From NCBI RefSeq assembly GCF_000452705.1, contig NZ_CP007014.1, positions 3,969,501 through 4,033,500 on the forward strand: 64,000 bases of DNA, read 5' to 3'. Below are positions 50,086 through 59,349 of the stretch, piece by piece. The stretch is from Pseudomonas syringae CC1557. Its GTDB lineage: Bacteria > Pseudomonadota > Gammaproteobacteria > Pseudomonadales > Pseudomonadaceae. Both the position numbers and the translations under genes were made by a program. Position 1 is the stretch's first letter. Each line of letters opens with the position of its first letter. The notes under the pieces are model-generated. The model saw only the letters and a list, made by a program, of their open reading frames with translations. It was not told where the DNA came from and did not search any database.

Positions 50086-51031
50086 TCAGACGCTCCACGG
50101 TCTTCGCCCACATCTCATCGACGGGCGCCTGTACATTCAGCTTGCTGCCATCAGGCATCGGTACGGTCAGCATGTAGGCATGCAGAAACAGACGCTTGCC
50201 GCCCAGATCGCGAATCTCGCGACTGAAATTCTCGTCCCCGTATTTGGTGTCGCCCGCAATGGCATGACCGGCGTGCAGCGTATGCACCCTGATCTGGTGC
50301 GTGCGTCCGGTGACAGGTTTGGCCTCGACCATGGTCGCGAAGTCGCCGAAACGGCGCAGCACCTTGAAGAGGGTCAGCGCCTCCTTGCCCTCTTCATTGA
50401 CCTCGACCATGCGCTCGCCAGAGCGCAGATTGCTCTTGAGCAACGGCGCGCGCACCTGCTTTTGTGCAGTAGCCCAGTTGCCGCGTACCAGTGCCATATA
50501 ACGCTTGTCGACACCGTCGCCACGCAGGGCCTCGTGCAAATGACGCAACATGCTGCGTTTCTTGGCAATCATCAGCAAACCGGACGTGTCCCGGTCGAGG
50601 CGATGCACCAGTTCAAGCTCCTTGGTATCCGGGCGCAACTGGCGAAACGCCTCGATCACACCGAAGCTCAGGCCACTGCCGCCATGCACGGCAATGCCCG
50701 CCGGCTTATTCAGCACGATCAGCGCCTTGTCTTCGTAGACAATCGCAGCCTCAAGGCGCTGCAAGAGGGCCTGCGCGACCGGCACCGGCTCATCACGCTC
50801 GGGCACGCGCACAGGGGGAATGCGCACGATATCGCCTGCCTGCAACTTATACTCGGGCTTGGTCCGCCCCTTGTTCACACGCACTTCGCCTTTGCGCACA
50901 ATGCGGTAAATCAAGGTCTTGGGCACACCCTTGAGATAAGTGATCAGAAAGTTATCGATGCGTTGACCGGCAAGTTCCGGCGCAACCTCAACCAGCTGGA
51001 CGCCGGGGGTTGGAGGGGCAATATTCGTCAT
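50075..51031 (-). CDS. rluC: 23S rRNA pseudouridine synthase (positions 955/2504/2580)
   Basis: 318 residues from the ATG at 51029-51031 (MTNIAPP); an ATG four codons earlier is possible. An S4 RNA-binding domain (about 20-75) precedes the RluA-type catalytic domain, with D146 in HRLDRDTSG. Divergent from rne, a conserved neighbourhood. Confidence 0.94.
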   Translation of the reverse strand: MTNIAPPTPGVQLVEVAPELAGQRIDNFLITYLKGVPKTLIYRIVRKGEVRVNKGRTKPEYKLQAGDIVRIPPVRVPERDEPVPVAQALLQRLEAAIVYEDKALIVLNKPAGIAVHGGSGLSFGVIEAFRQLRPDTKELELVHRLDRDTSGLLMIAKKRSMLRHLHEALRGDGVDKRYMALVRGNWATAQKQVRAPLLKSNLRSGERMVEVNEEGKEALTLFKVLRRFGDFATMVEAKPVTGRTHQIRVHTLHAGHAIAGDTKYGDENFSREIRDLGGKRLFLHAYMLTVPMPDGSKLNVQAPVDEMWAKTVERLSAT

Positions 51032-51060
51032 GCCGCAAATCATAACAATTTTTTATGGAT

Positions 51061-51089
51061 TTGAAGCACTTAATGATTGCTGATATAGT
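51061..51089 (+). promoter_or_regulatory. Promoter of rne
   Basis: TTGAAG (51061-51066), a 17-base spacer and TATAGT (51084-51089), read on the plus strand. Predicted start near 51096, giving an rne leader of about 650 nt. Confidence 0.65.
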
Positions 51090-51095
51090 CGCGAA

Positions 51096-51747
51096 CGCCG
51101 CCATAAGCGGCCGGACAGCGGATCAACGGTTGACAACCGGCCCTGACCAACGCAATTCACGAGGACGCGAGGCCGTCCTACTGGGCGTTCGGTGACAACG
51201 GAGCACGATGAAAGCGTAACAGGCGCAGGTGACATGAGGCCGGATACACGCCCGACAGCAGAGCAGACAGCTCGCCGTCGGTGCGGACAGTTCATGGCCA
51301 GTTCACAAAGTGCAGTCGCTTCCAGACGCAACGAGCGAACGCTTCGGGAACAACGCCTCAAGCCATGATGCGCAGTCTTCCCTTTCGAAGATTGCGGTAA
51401 ATGCCAACCCGCTGCGGATTCTGCGCGCGGCAGCACCCGAATTATCAGGGATACGTGTAGGGTGGAGACGCACAACCATCGGACTGTGTAGCACAAGGCT
51501 TGTTCTAGACGCTTCATCTCGTCCGCTACCGATGGTCGATTCCTCCTCCTGACAAAGCTTTTGCTGAAAGGGTGTCTTATGCCACCACAGCAAGCAGGAA
51601 ACGTCGTCGCGACCCTCCGCCCCCTCTGGGCGAGGATCTCGCTAGACACTGGAGTGTTCAACCACTCCTGACGTGCCCTGACACCGACCGTGAGAAGTCG
51701 TGTGTGCCGAACGCCGTTTCCGGCAGCCCGGAAACCGACGGTACTAC
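51096..51747 (+). other. Long structured rne 5' leader
   Basis: About 650 noncoding bases between the predicted promoter and rne. Visible hairpins include CGGTT/AACCG (51127-51139) and AGGACG/CGTCCT (51162-51179). No convincing ORF is present. In other bacteria the rne leader is bound and cut by RNase E to autoregulate its level, and a rne-II motif has been described upstream of rne in Pseudomonadales; this stretch is the place for it. Which segment forms it was not computed. Confidence 0.65.
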
Positions 51748-54700
51748 ATGAAAAGAATGCTGATTAACGCAACTCAACCCGAAGAGTTGCGTGTTGCACT
51801 GGTAGACGGCCAGCGCCTCTACGACCTGGACATCGAGTCAGGTGCACGCGAGCAGAAGAAGGCCAACATCTATAAAGGCCGAATCACTCGTATCGAACCC
51901 AGCCTTGAGGCTGCCTTTGTCGATTTCGGCTCTGAGCGCCACGGTTTTCTGCCCCTCAAGGAAATCTCCCGCGAGTACTTCAAGAAAGCCCCTGAAGGCC
52001 GCGTCAACATCAAGGACGTCCTGAGCGAAGGCCAGGAAGTCATCGTTCAGGTCGAGAAAGAAGAACGTGGCAACAAGGGCGCAGCCCTGACCACCTTCAT
52101 CAGCCTTGCAGGTCGCTATCTGGTCCTGATGCCGAACAACCCGCGTGCCGGTGGCATTTCGCGTCGAATCGAAGGTGAAGAGCGCAACGAACTGCGCGAA
52201 GCACTGAACGGTCTGATCGCCCCTGCCGACATGGGTCTGATCGTTCGTACCGCCGGTCTTGGCCGCAGCAGCGAAGAAATGCAGTGGGACCTCGACTACC
52301 TGCTGCAACTGTGGACCGCCATCAAGGAAGCGTCCCTGGATCGCTCCGCTCCTTTCCTGATTTACCAGGAAAGCAACGTTATCATCCGCGCCATCCGCGA
52401 CTACCTGCGCCAGGACATCGGTGAAGTCCTCATCGACAGCATCGAAGCCCAGGAAGAAGCCCTGACCTTCATCCGCCAGGTGATGCCGCAGTACGCCAGC
52501 AAGATCAAACTGTACGAAGACAGCGTTCCGCTGTTCAATCGATTCCAGATCGAAAGCCAGATCGAAACCGCCTTCCAGCGCGTTGTCGAACTGCCTTCCG
52601 GTGGCTCCATCGTCATCGATCCGACCGAAGCACTGGTGTCCATCGACATCAACTCGGCGCGCGCCACCAAAGGCAGCGACATCGAAGAAACCGCCCTGCA
52701 GACCAACCTTGAAGCGGCTGAGGAAATCGCCCGTCAACTGCGTCTGCGTGACATCGGCGGCCTGATCGTCATCGACTTCATCGACATGACGCCTGCCAAG
52801 AACCAGCGCGCCGTGGAAGAGAAAGTCCGCGAAAGCCTGGAAGCCGACCGCGCCCGCGTTCAGGTCGGTCGCATTTCGCGCTTCGGCCTGCTGGAAATGT
52901 CCCGTCAGCGCCTGCGTCCATCGCTGGGCGAGAGCAGCGGCATCGTCTGCCCGCGCTGCAATGGCACCGGTATCATCCGCGATGTCGAATCGCTGTCGCT
53001 GGCGATCCTGCGCCTGATCGAAGAAGAAGCCCTGAAAGACCGCACTGCCGAAGTGCGCGCTCAGGTGCCGATCCCGGTTGCTGCGTTCCTGCTCAACGAA
53101 AAGCGCAATTCGATCACCAAGATCGAACTGCGCACTCGCGCCCGCATCATCATTCTGCCGAACGATCATCTGGAAACGCCGCACTTCGAAGTGCAGCGTC
53201 TGCGTGATGACAGCCCGGAAGCGCACAACAACCAGACCAGCTACGAAATCGCCGCTGCGGCTGCCGAAGTGGAAGAAATTGCTCCGCTGGCTGCTGCAAC
53301 CCGCACCCTGGTTCGTCAGGAAGCAGCCGTCAAGACCGCCCCCGCGCGTGCCAATGCGCCGGTTCCGGTTGAAGCCGCAGAGCCTGTTCCGACCCCAGCA
53401 CCTGTGGTTCCTGAGCCAAGCCTGTTCAAAGGCCTGGTGAAGTCCCTGGTCAGCCTGTTCGCGACCAAGGAAGAACCTGTTGCTCCGGTAGTGGTTGAAA
53501 AACCTGCCGCCGAGCAGCGTCCGGCACGCAACGAAGAACGCCGCAACGGTCGCCAACAGAGCCGTGGCCGCAACAATCGTCGTGACGAAGAGCGCAAGCC
53601 TCGTGAAGAGCGTGCTCCACGCGAAGAACGTGCCGAGCGTGCGCCGCGTGAAGAACGTGCACCCCGCGAAGAACGCGCCGTACGTGAACCGCGTGAAGCC
53701 CGTGAAGAGTCGGCACCACGCGAAGAGCGTCCGGCACGCACCTCCCGTGAGCGCAAGCCGCGTGAAGCTCGTGAAGACCGTCCGGTCCGTGAACTGCGTG
53801 AGCCACTGGATGCCGCACCTGCGGTGAGCCTTGCCCGTGAAGAACGTCCAGAGCGCGCTCCGCGTGAAGAACGCCAGCCACGTGCCCCTCGCGAAGAACG
53901 TCAACCACGTGCCGAACAGGCCGCGGCTGCCGTGGGCGAAGAAGAGGAAGTGCTGCTCAACGAAGAGCAGACTCAGGACGACAACCAGGAAATCAACGAT
54001 GGCAACGACGGTAACGACGGCGATCGCCCTCGTCGCCGCTCCCGTGGCCAGCGTCGTCGCAGCAACCGCCGTGAGCGTCAACGTGATGCCAACGGCAATG
54101 TGATCGAAGGCTCCGAAGAAAGCGGTAATAATGAAGAAGAAGCCAGCGCCGATCTGTCCGCTGGCCTGGGCTTCACAGCCGCCGCCTCTGCCGCCAGCAG
54201 CGTGATCAGCGCACCAGCCGAAGCCGATGCGCATCAGCAGGCCGAACGCGCCAACAGCACTTCATCCGCTCCGGACGCGGAGCCTGCACAACAGGCCCCG
54301 GCTGCCGAAGCAGCAGCGACCGAAGCGCCTGTAGCTGAAGAAGCAGTCACTGAAGCACCGGCCGCGCAAGCGCCAGTTGCTGCACAGCCGACCGTTGAAG
54401 CGCCTGCCGTTGAAGCCCCGGTAGCAGACGATGCTCCAGTAGCACAGCCTGCTCCAGAGTTAGAAGTTCAGCCGGCAGCGGTGGAAGCACCTGCCATCGC
54501 TGCGCAGTCCGAGCTGTTCGAAGCACCGCACGCAGAACGCGTCGTGCCGTTCAAACCAACGCCAGAGCCTACGCCAGAAGCGCCGGTCGAAGCTGCGGTC
54601 CATGAAGAAGTGCCTGCCACCGAATCGTCTGAACTGCCAACGCCTGTGCCTGCTCCTGCGGCCGAACCAGTAGCTGTCGAGCCTGCAGCGGTGAAAGAGG

Positions 54701-55044
54701 AGCCTGCTCCTTACGTCGCGCCTCAAGCCGCCGCTGAAGAACAGACCCCTGCTCCGCAAGAGCAAGAGCCAGTAGCAGCAGAAGCACCCGCCGCGCCAGC
54801 GGTCAGCAGCACCGGCCGCGCTCCGAACGATCCACGTGAAGTTCGTCGCCGCAAGCGTGAAGAAGAAGCACGTCGTCAGCAGGAATCCTCTGCTGCCAGC
54901 GCTCCAGTCGCCGAAGCAGCACCGGTTGCCGCTGAAGCAGAATCGGCCCAGCCTTCACCGGCCTCCGAGCACAAGACTGAAGACTCCGTGATTCAGTTGC
55001 AGCATGAAGCCGAGAAAGAGACCGAGCATAAACCCCTCATCTAA
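51748..55044 (+). CDS. rne: Ribonuclease E
   Basis: 1098 residues from the ATG at 51748 ([10 protein letters not shown]). The catalytic half has an S1 domain (about 36-120), the metal aspartates D300 and D343 and the zinc link C401/C404 in CPRCNGTG, matching E. coli spacing exactly. The C-terminal half is disordered: an Arg-rich zone with PREER-type repeats (about 610-730), an acidic stretch, then a long Ala/Pro/Glu-rich tail. RNase E starts mRNA decay and matures rRNA and tRNA on the inner membrane. The tail is the degradosome scaffold; it has many short repeats. Confidence 0.97.
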   Translation: MKRMLINATQPEELRVALVDGQRLYDLDIESGAREQKKANIYKGRITRIEPSLEAAFVDFGSERHGFLPLKEISREYFKKAPEGRVNIKDVLSEGQEVIVQVEKEERGNKGAALTTFISLAGRYLVLMPNNPRAGGISRRIEGEERNELREALNGLIAPADMGLIVRTAGLGRSSEEMQWDLDYLLQLWTAIKEASLDRSAPFLIYQESNVIIRAIRDYLRQDIGEVLIDSIEAQEEALTFIRQVMPQYASKIKLYEDSVPLFNRFQIESQIETAFQRVVELPSGGSIVIDPTEALVSIDINSARATKGSDIEETALQTNLEAAEEIARQLRLRDIGGLIVIDFIDMTPAKNQRAVEEKVRESLEADRARVQVGRISRFGLLEMSRQRLRPSLGESSGIVCPRCNGTGIIRDVESLSLAILRLIEEEALKDRTAEVRAQVPIPVAAFLLNEKRNSITKIELRTRARIIILPNDHLETPHFEVQRLRDDSPEAHNNQTSYEIAAAAAEVEEIAPLAAATRTLVRQEAAVKTAPARANAPVPVEAAEPVPTPAPVVPEPSLFKGLVKSLVSLFATKEEPVAPVVVEKPAAEQRPARNEERRNGRQQSRGRNNRRDEERKPREERAPREERAERAPREERAPREERAVREPREAREESAPREERPARTSRERKPREAREDRPVRELREPLDAAPAVSLAREERPERAPREERQPRAPREERQPRAEQAAAAVGEEEEVLLNEEQTQDDNQEINDGNDGNDGDRPRRRSRGQRRRSNRRERQRDANGNVIEGSEESGNNEEEASADLSAGLGFTAAASAASSVISAPAEADAHQQAERANSTSSAPDAEPAQQAPAAEAAATEAPVAEEAVTEAPAAQAPVAAQPTVEAPAVEAPVADDAPVAQPAPELEVQPAAVEAPAIAAQSELFEAPHAERVVPFKPTPEPTPEAPVEAAVHEEVPATESSELPTPVPAPAAEPVAVEPAAVKEEPAPYVAPQAAAEEQTPAPQEQEPVAAEAPAAPAVSSTGRAPNDPREVRRRKREEEARRQQESSAASAPVAEAAPVAAEAESAQPSPASEHKTEDSVIQLQHEAEKETEHKPLI
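53590..53910 (+). repeat. Tandem PREER-type coding repeats in rne
   Basis: Short degenerate units coding for (P/A)REER recur about 12 or more times, with CGTGAAGAACGT-like DNA variants. The protein segment is strongly basic with alternating Arg/Glu and probably binds RNA. It is a coding repeat, not CRISPR. Confidence 0.75.
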
Positions 55045-55055
55045 CCCCGGCCCAT

Positions 55056-55093
55056 GAAAAAGCCCCGCCTGTGCAAACAGGCGGGGCTTTTTC
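55056..55093. terminator. Bidirectional terminator between rne and murB
   Basis: A 16-bp perfect stem (GAAAAAGCCCCGCCTG at 55056-55071 with its complement at 55078-55093) and six-base loop. A-tracts and T-tracts on both sides allow it to end rne and the convergent murB operon. Confidence 0.9.
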
Positions 55094-55150
55094 ATATCTG
55101 ACGTTTACCTCTTGCGGGAACGAAAGACATGCGGGCACATGCCTTGGTCC

Positions 55151-56170
55151 TTAGTACAGGTTCGGTTCCATCTCCAGCTCGACGCCGAAACGTTCGGCGA
55201 TGTCGGCCTGGATGCGGCGCGCCAGGCTCAGTAGTTGCGAGCCAGTCGCCTGGCCATAGTTGACCAGCACCAGCGATTGAAGCGCGTGCACGCCTGCGTC
55301 GCCCTCTCGAAAGCCTTTCCAGCCAGCCTGTTCAATCAGCCAGCCTGCCGCCAGCTTCACCCGGCCATCGGCCTGCGGATAGCCAACTACACCGGGGTGT
55401 GCATGCTGGATCGTGGCGTACAGGTCGGCAGAAATCACCGGGTTCTTGAAGAAACTGCCCGCATTGCCCAGCACCGCAGGGTCAGGCAGTTTTTCGCTGC
55501 GGATTGCACAGATTGCGCGGCTGACATCGAACGGGGTCGGTTTATCGATACCCAGCTCGTTCAGACGCTGCCGAACCGGACCGTACTCAAGGTGCAATCT
55601 GGCTTCACGGGTCAGCCTGAAGCGCACACGCAGGATCAGCCAGCGCGCGACCTGTTGCTTGAACACACTGTCGCGATAGCCAAACGCACAGTCTTCCAGG
55701 GAAAACTCACGCAACTCGCCCGTCTCGCGATCAAGTGCCGTCAGGCTGTGGAAGACATCCTTGATTTCTACGCCGTAGGCGCCGATGTTTTGCATGGGCG
55801 CTGCACCGACAGTGCCAGGGATCAGGCTGAGGTTTTCCAGCCCCGCCAACCCCAGTTCCAGACAGGACTGTACAAACGGATGCCAGGGCTCACCGGCCTC
55901 AGCCTCAACGATTGACTCAAGGCAGTCTTCCCGCACGATACGCAGGCCGCGACTTGCGATGCGCAACACCAGAGCCTGCACATCACCGCTCAACAACAGA
56001 TTGCTGCCGCCGCCAATAACCAGCAGTGGCACATCATGATCGGCGGAGTACGCCAGCGCTTCGCGAACGTCTTGATCGCTGTGCGCTTCGGCAAATAGCT
56101 GTGCCTGAACATCGACACCGAAGGTGTTGAACGGTTTAAGGGAAACCGCAGAGCGGATCTGCAAGGTCAT
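55151..56170 (-). CDS. murB: UDP-N-acetylenolpyruvoylglucosamine reductase
   Basis: 339 residues, type I MurB. FAD-binding motifs IGGGSNLL and GTVGAAPMQNIGAYG are seen, and the catalytic serine lies in GSFFKNP. It completes UDP-MurNAc for peptidoglycan. Follows kdsB with only 34 bp between; in P. aeruginosa, as I recall, a low-molecular-weight tyrosine phosphatase gene sits between them, absent here. Confidence 0.96.
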   Translation of the reverse strand: MTLQIRSAVSLKPFNTFGVDVQAQLFAEAHSDQDVREALAYSADHDVPLLVIGGGSNLLLSGDVQALVLRIASRGLRIVREDCLESIVEAEAGEPWHPFVQSCLELGLAGLENLSLIPGTVGAAPMQNIGAYGVEIKDVFHSLTALDRETGELREFSLEDCAFGYRDSVFKQQVARWLILRVRFRLTREARLHLEYGPVRQRLNELGIDKPTPFDVSRAICAIRSEKLPDPAVLGNAGSFFKNPVISADLYATIQHAHPGVVGYPQADGRVKLAAGWLIEQAGWKGFREGDAGVHALQSLVLVNYGQATGSQLLSLARRIQADIAERFGVELEMEPNLY

Positions 56171-56204
56171 GGCCCCACCTGCCCGCTCGTCCGAACACGT
56201 CGCA

Positions 56205-56969
56205 TCAAACCTCCAGCAGGCGTCTTACGCGCTCAAGGTCTTCAGGTGTGTCGACGCCGCCGGGTGGCGCTTCCAGTGCATCGGCAACATGTATACGCAC
56301 ACCGTTCCACAGCGCACGCAGTTGTTCGAGGCTTTCAGTGTTTTCCAGCCAGCAAGGCCCCCAGCCAACAAAGTCATGCAGGAAACCCGCGCGGTAGGCG
56401 TAGATCCCGATATGACGGCGGTAAGGCACACCAGCAGGCAACTCGTCGCGGCTCTTGGCCAGCGCGTCACGCGCCCACGGCAATGGCGCACGACTGAACG
56501 TCAGGGCCAGACCGTTGATGTCCGTCGAGACCTTGACGATATTCGGATTGAACAGCATCGCTACATCATCGATAGGCTCGGCGAGCGTCGACATGCCAGC
56601 CTCGGGATGTGCAGCCAGATTGGACGCCACCTGATCAATGACTGCCGGCGGAATCATCGGCTCGTCGCCCTGAACATTGACCACGATGGCGTCAGCCGCC
56701 AGCCCCAGTTGCTCCGCAACTTCGGCCAGACGATCAGTGCCGGAATTATGATCATCACGGGTCAGCAGCACTTCGGCACCAAACGCCTGGCACGCCTCGA
56801 CAATGCGCGCATCGTCGGTGGCGATCACCACGCGTTCGGCATTGCTCTTGCGCGCCTGCTCCCAGACAAGCTGAACCATGGGCTTGCCTGCGATGACTTT
56901 CAGCGGCTTGCCAGGAAAGCGGCTGGAGCCGTAACGCGCAGGGATGACAACAGTGAAGGCTGCTGTCAT
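56205..56969 (-). CDS. kdsB: CMP-KDO synthetase
   Basis: 254 residues with the nucleotidyltransferase motif [15 protein letters not shown] near the start and NVQGDEP in the middle. It activates KDO for lipopolysaccharide core synthesis. Overlaps the Trm112-like gene stop (ATGA) upstream. Confidence 0.96.
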   Translation of the reverse strand: MTAAFTVVIPARYGSSRFPGKPLKVIAGKPMVQLVWEQARKSNAERVVIATDDARIVEACQAFGAEVLLTRDDHNSGTDRLAEVAEQLGLAADAIVVNVQGDEPMIPPAVIDQVASNLAAHPEAGMSTLAEPIDDVAMLFNPNIVKVSTDINGLALTFSRAPLPWARDALAKSRDELPAGVPYRRHIGIYAYRAGFLHDFVGWGPCWLENTESLEQLRALWNGVRIHVADALEAPPGGVDTPEDLERVRRLLEV

Positions 56970-57151
56970 TTTTCCAGCCGCTCGTCGGTGGTCAGGGTGC
57001 GTGCTTCGGTTTCCAGCATGACCGGAATGCCGTCGCGAACCGGGTATGCAAGGCCTGCGCTTTTACTGATCAGCTCGGTCTTGTCGGCGCTGAGCTTCAA
57101 TGGTCCCTTGCAGACGGGGCAAGCGAGGATGTCGAGTAGTTTGGTGTCCAT
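56966..57151 (-). CDS. Trm112-like zinc-ribbon protein (YcaR type)
   Basis: 61 residues from the ATG at 57149-57151 ([18 protein letters not shown]). A CxxC knuckle near residues 11-14 and the Trm112 fold are the only features. Homologues always sit between lpxK and kdsB; the role is unknown. Starts 18 bp after the lpxK end. Confidence 0.9.
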   Translation of the reverse strand: MDTKLLDILACPVCKGPLKLSADKTELISKSAGLAYPVRDGIPVMLETEARTLTTDERLEK

Positions 57152-57168
57152 AGGAGATCCTGAAGCAA

Positions 57169-58164
57169 TCATGGAGAAAGACGTAGCAGTTGCTCATCGA
57201 ACCAGCCGACGAAGGCGTCGGAGGGTACTGCATCCACCGCCAGATACCACCAGTCTTCGGCTGCGAAAGCACGACATTTCACCGCATCCTTCTCGGTCAT
57301 GACCAAGGGTAACGATGGGCTGAAGGTCAACGCCTGAGCACTGTAGACCGCATGGTCGGCAAACGCGTGAGTTACCGGTCGCCAGTGTAATCCTTCGAGG
57401 GTATTGAAGAAACGTTGCGGGTTGCCGATTCCGGCGACCGCATGCAGCGCCTGCCCGGCCGGAAAGTACTCTACCGGCTGGCGTTCGCCACTGCGCAGAT
57501 TGATCAGCGCAGACGGTTTGAGGGTAAACGCATAGCCATCGGCGCGATCCGACGTCGCTCCGTTATAGAGCAAGGCATCGACACTGCCCAGGCGTTCGAC
57601 CGGTTCGCGCAGTGGGCCGGCAGGCAGACAGCGACGATTACCCAGACCGCGAGCGGCATCGATCAGCACCAGCTCCAGGTCGCGAGCCAGGCGATAATGC
57701 TGCAGGCCATCGTCGGAAAGAATCAGGTCCAGAGGCTCGGCCGCGAGCAAGGCCCGAACGGCGCTGCTGCGGTCAGGATCGATCATCAGCGGGACACCAC
57801 AGCGCTGCACGATGAGCAAAGGCTCGTCACCTGCCTCGCTGGCGCTTTGCCCGGGAAGAACGCGCCACGGCAGGCTTGGCGGCCTGGCGCCATAGCCGCG
57901 GCTGACAACACCCACTCGCAAACCGCGTCGACGGCAGTGTTCGATCATCCAGAGAATCAGCGGCGTCTTGCCAGTGCCGCCGATAGTGATATTACCGACC
58001 ACGATTACCGGAACCGGAGCGCGATAGATATCACCCTCCCCGGCTAGAAAACGCGAGCGTTTACGATCGACAACCCGTCGGTAGAGGCTTTCCAGCGGAC
58101 GCAAAAGTGTCAGCGCAGGGTGGCCTGTGTACCAGGCATCAAGCAAACGGTCGGTAAATGCCAT
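57169..58164 (-). CDS. lpxK: Tetraacyldisaccharide 4'-kinase
   Basis: 331 residues with an N-terminal hydrophobic segment and the P-loop [14 protein letters not shown] (about 55-68). LpxK phosphorylates the lipid A precursor at the membrane face. Its start overlaps the exbD stop by one base. Confidence 0.96.
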   Translation of the reverse strand: MAFTDRLLDAWYTGHPALTLLRPLESLYRRVVDRKRSRFLAGEGDIYRAPVPVIVVGNITIGGTGKTPLILWMIEHCRRRGLRVGVVSRGYGARPPSLPWRVLPGQSASEAGDEPLLIVQRCGVPLMIDPDRSSAVRALLAAEPLDLILSDDGLQHYRLARDLELVLIDAARGLGNRRCLPAGPLREPVERLGSVDALLYNGATSDRADGYAFTLKPSALINLRSGERQPVEYFPAGQALHAVAGIGNPQRFFNTLEGLHWRPVTHAFADHAVYSAQALTFSPSLPLVMTEKDAVKCRAFAAEDWWYLAVDAVPSDAFVGWFDEQLLRLSP

Positions 58165-58595
58165 CAGTTAGCCGATGTGGCCTCGACAGTGGTCATGCGC
58201 AAATGACTGAAACCCAGTTTTCCCGCTGCATCCATGGCCGTGATGACCGACTGATGCGGGGTCTTGCCATCGGCGCTGATCGACAGCGGCAAACTGGTAT
58301 CGCCCGCCGACTCGCGCTGCAAGGCCTCGATCAGCGTGGCCAGGTCGTTTTTCGGCAACAACTGATTGTTCAGGGAAAAGATCCCGTCGGCATTGATCGC
58401 GATGTCCAGATGTTTCGCAGCGGCGTCCACCTCCGGCGTGCCGGTAACTGCCTGCGGCAGGTCCACGCGCAACTGGGTCTCACGGGTAAAGGTGGTCGTC
58501 ACGATGAAGAACAGCAGCAGGATGAACACCACATCAATCAGGGAAACCAGATTGATGTCGATGTTTTCGCGGGGTCTGCGGCGGCGAAATTTCAC
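58164..58595 (-). CDS. exbD: ExbD/TolR-family proton-channel protein
   Basis: 143 residues: a short basic N-terminus, one membrane helix with the essential aspartate D21 in [10 protein letters not shown], and a periplasmic domain. With ExbB it harvests proton motive force for TonB-dependent or Tol-like tasks. Overlaps both neighbours (exbB stop, lpxK start). Confidence 0.93.
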   Translation of the reverse strand: MKFRRRRPRENIDINLVSLIDVVFILLLFFIVTTTFTRETQLRVDLPQAVTGTPEVDAAAKHLDIAINADGIFSLNNQLLPKNDLATLIEALQRESAGDTSLPLSISADGKTPHQSVITAMDAAGKLGFSHLRMTTVEATSAN

Positions 58596-59269
58596 TTTTT
58601 CTTGCTCCCGCCCGCCCTGGCCAGCGATTTGAGATCAACCTTGGCGTCAATCAGATCGACATCACGGTCGCCCTGCACGACTTCAACCAGACGAATGGCC
58701 TGCTGCTCCATGCCGACCACCAGCTCGTCGACACGGCTCTGCAGAAAGCGATGAAAGAAGATCGCCGGAATCGCGACGATAAGACCCGATGCCGTACAGA
58801 TCAGCGCCTTGGAAATACCGCTTGCCAGCACACCGGCATTGGCCGTCGCGCCGGTACTGTTGAACGAACCGAAAATTTCGATCATGCCCAATACTGTACC
58901 GAGCAGACCAAGCAGGGGTGCCATTGCTGCAATCGAGCCCAGCGCGCTCAGGTAGCGTTCCAGATCATGAATAACCCTGGCCGCGGCTTCTTCGATGCAT
59001 TCTTTCATGATCTCGCGACCATGCCTGGAGTTGGCCAGACCTGCAGCGAGGATTTCACCCAGCGGCGAGTCAGCACGCAGTTGCTTGAGCTTTTCGCTAT
59101 CGAGCTTTTTTTCCTGAATCCACTGCCAGGCCTGTCCCAACAGATGCGGCGGCGCGATACGGCTGGCACGCAGTGTCCACAGACGCTCGATGATAATGCC
59201 GGCAGCGGCAATGGAACTCAAAATGATCGGCAGCATCATCCAGCCGCCAGACTTGACCAGTTCCCACAC
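58592..59269 (-). CDS. exbB: ExbB/MotA/TolQ-family proton-channel protein
   Basis: 225 residues from a GTG at 59267-59269, chosen because GGAG lies eight bases upstream; a longer frame to 59353 lacks such a site. Three membrane helices; the segment LGLLGTVLGMIEIFGSF is typical. Pairs with the next gene, exbD. The comEC-exbB-exbD-lpxK arrangement is recalled from other Pseudomonas. Confidence 0.93.
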   Translation of the reverse strand: MWELVKSGGWMMLPIILSSIAAAGIIIERLWTLRASRIAPPHLLGQAWQWIQEKKLDSEKLKQLRADSPLGEILAAGLANSRHGREIMKECIEEAAARVIHDLERYLSALGSIAAMAPLLGLLGTVLGMIEIFGSFNSTGATANAGVLASGISKALICTASGLIVAIPAIFFHRFLQSRVDELVVGMEQQAIRLVEVVQGDRDVDLIDAKVDLKSLARAGGSKKK

Positions 59270-59349
59270 AGTGATCACTCCATCGAAAATTGGCGCCACT
59301 CTACCATAGGGTCGTTGAATGCCGAGCGCCCAGATCGATATCCATACGC

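Noticed and set aside
53590..53910. Direct repeats suggesting a CRISPR array
   Set aside because: Units are short, in frame, contiguous without spacers and lie inside rne.
51838..54234. 798-residue open frame on the minus strand inside rne
   Set aside because: It is antisense to the conserved RNase E gene; its Phe/Thr-rich composition is the reverse complement of Glu/Arg/Ala codons. No ribosome site or family resemblance.
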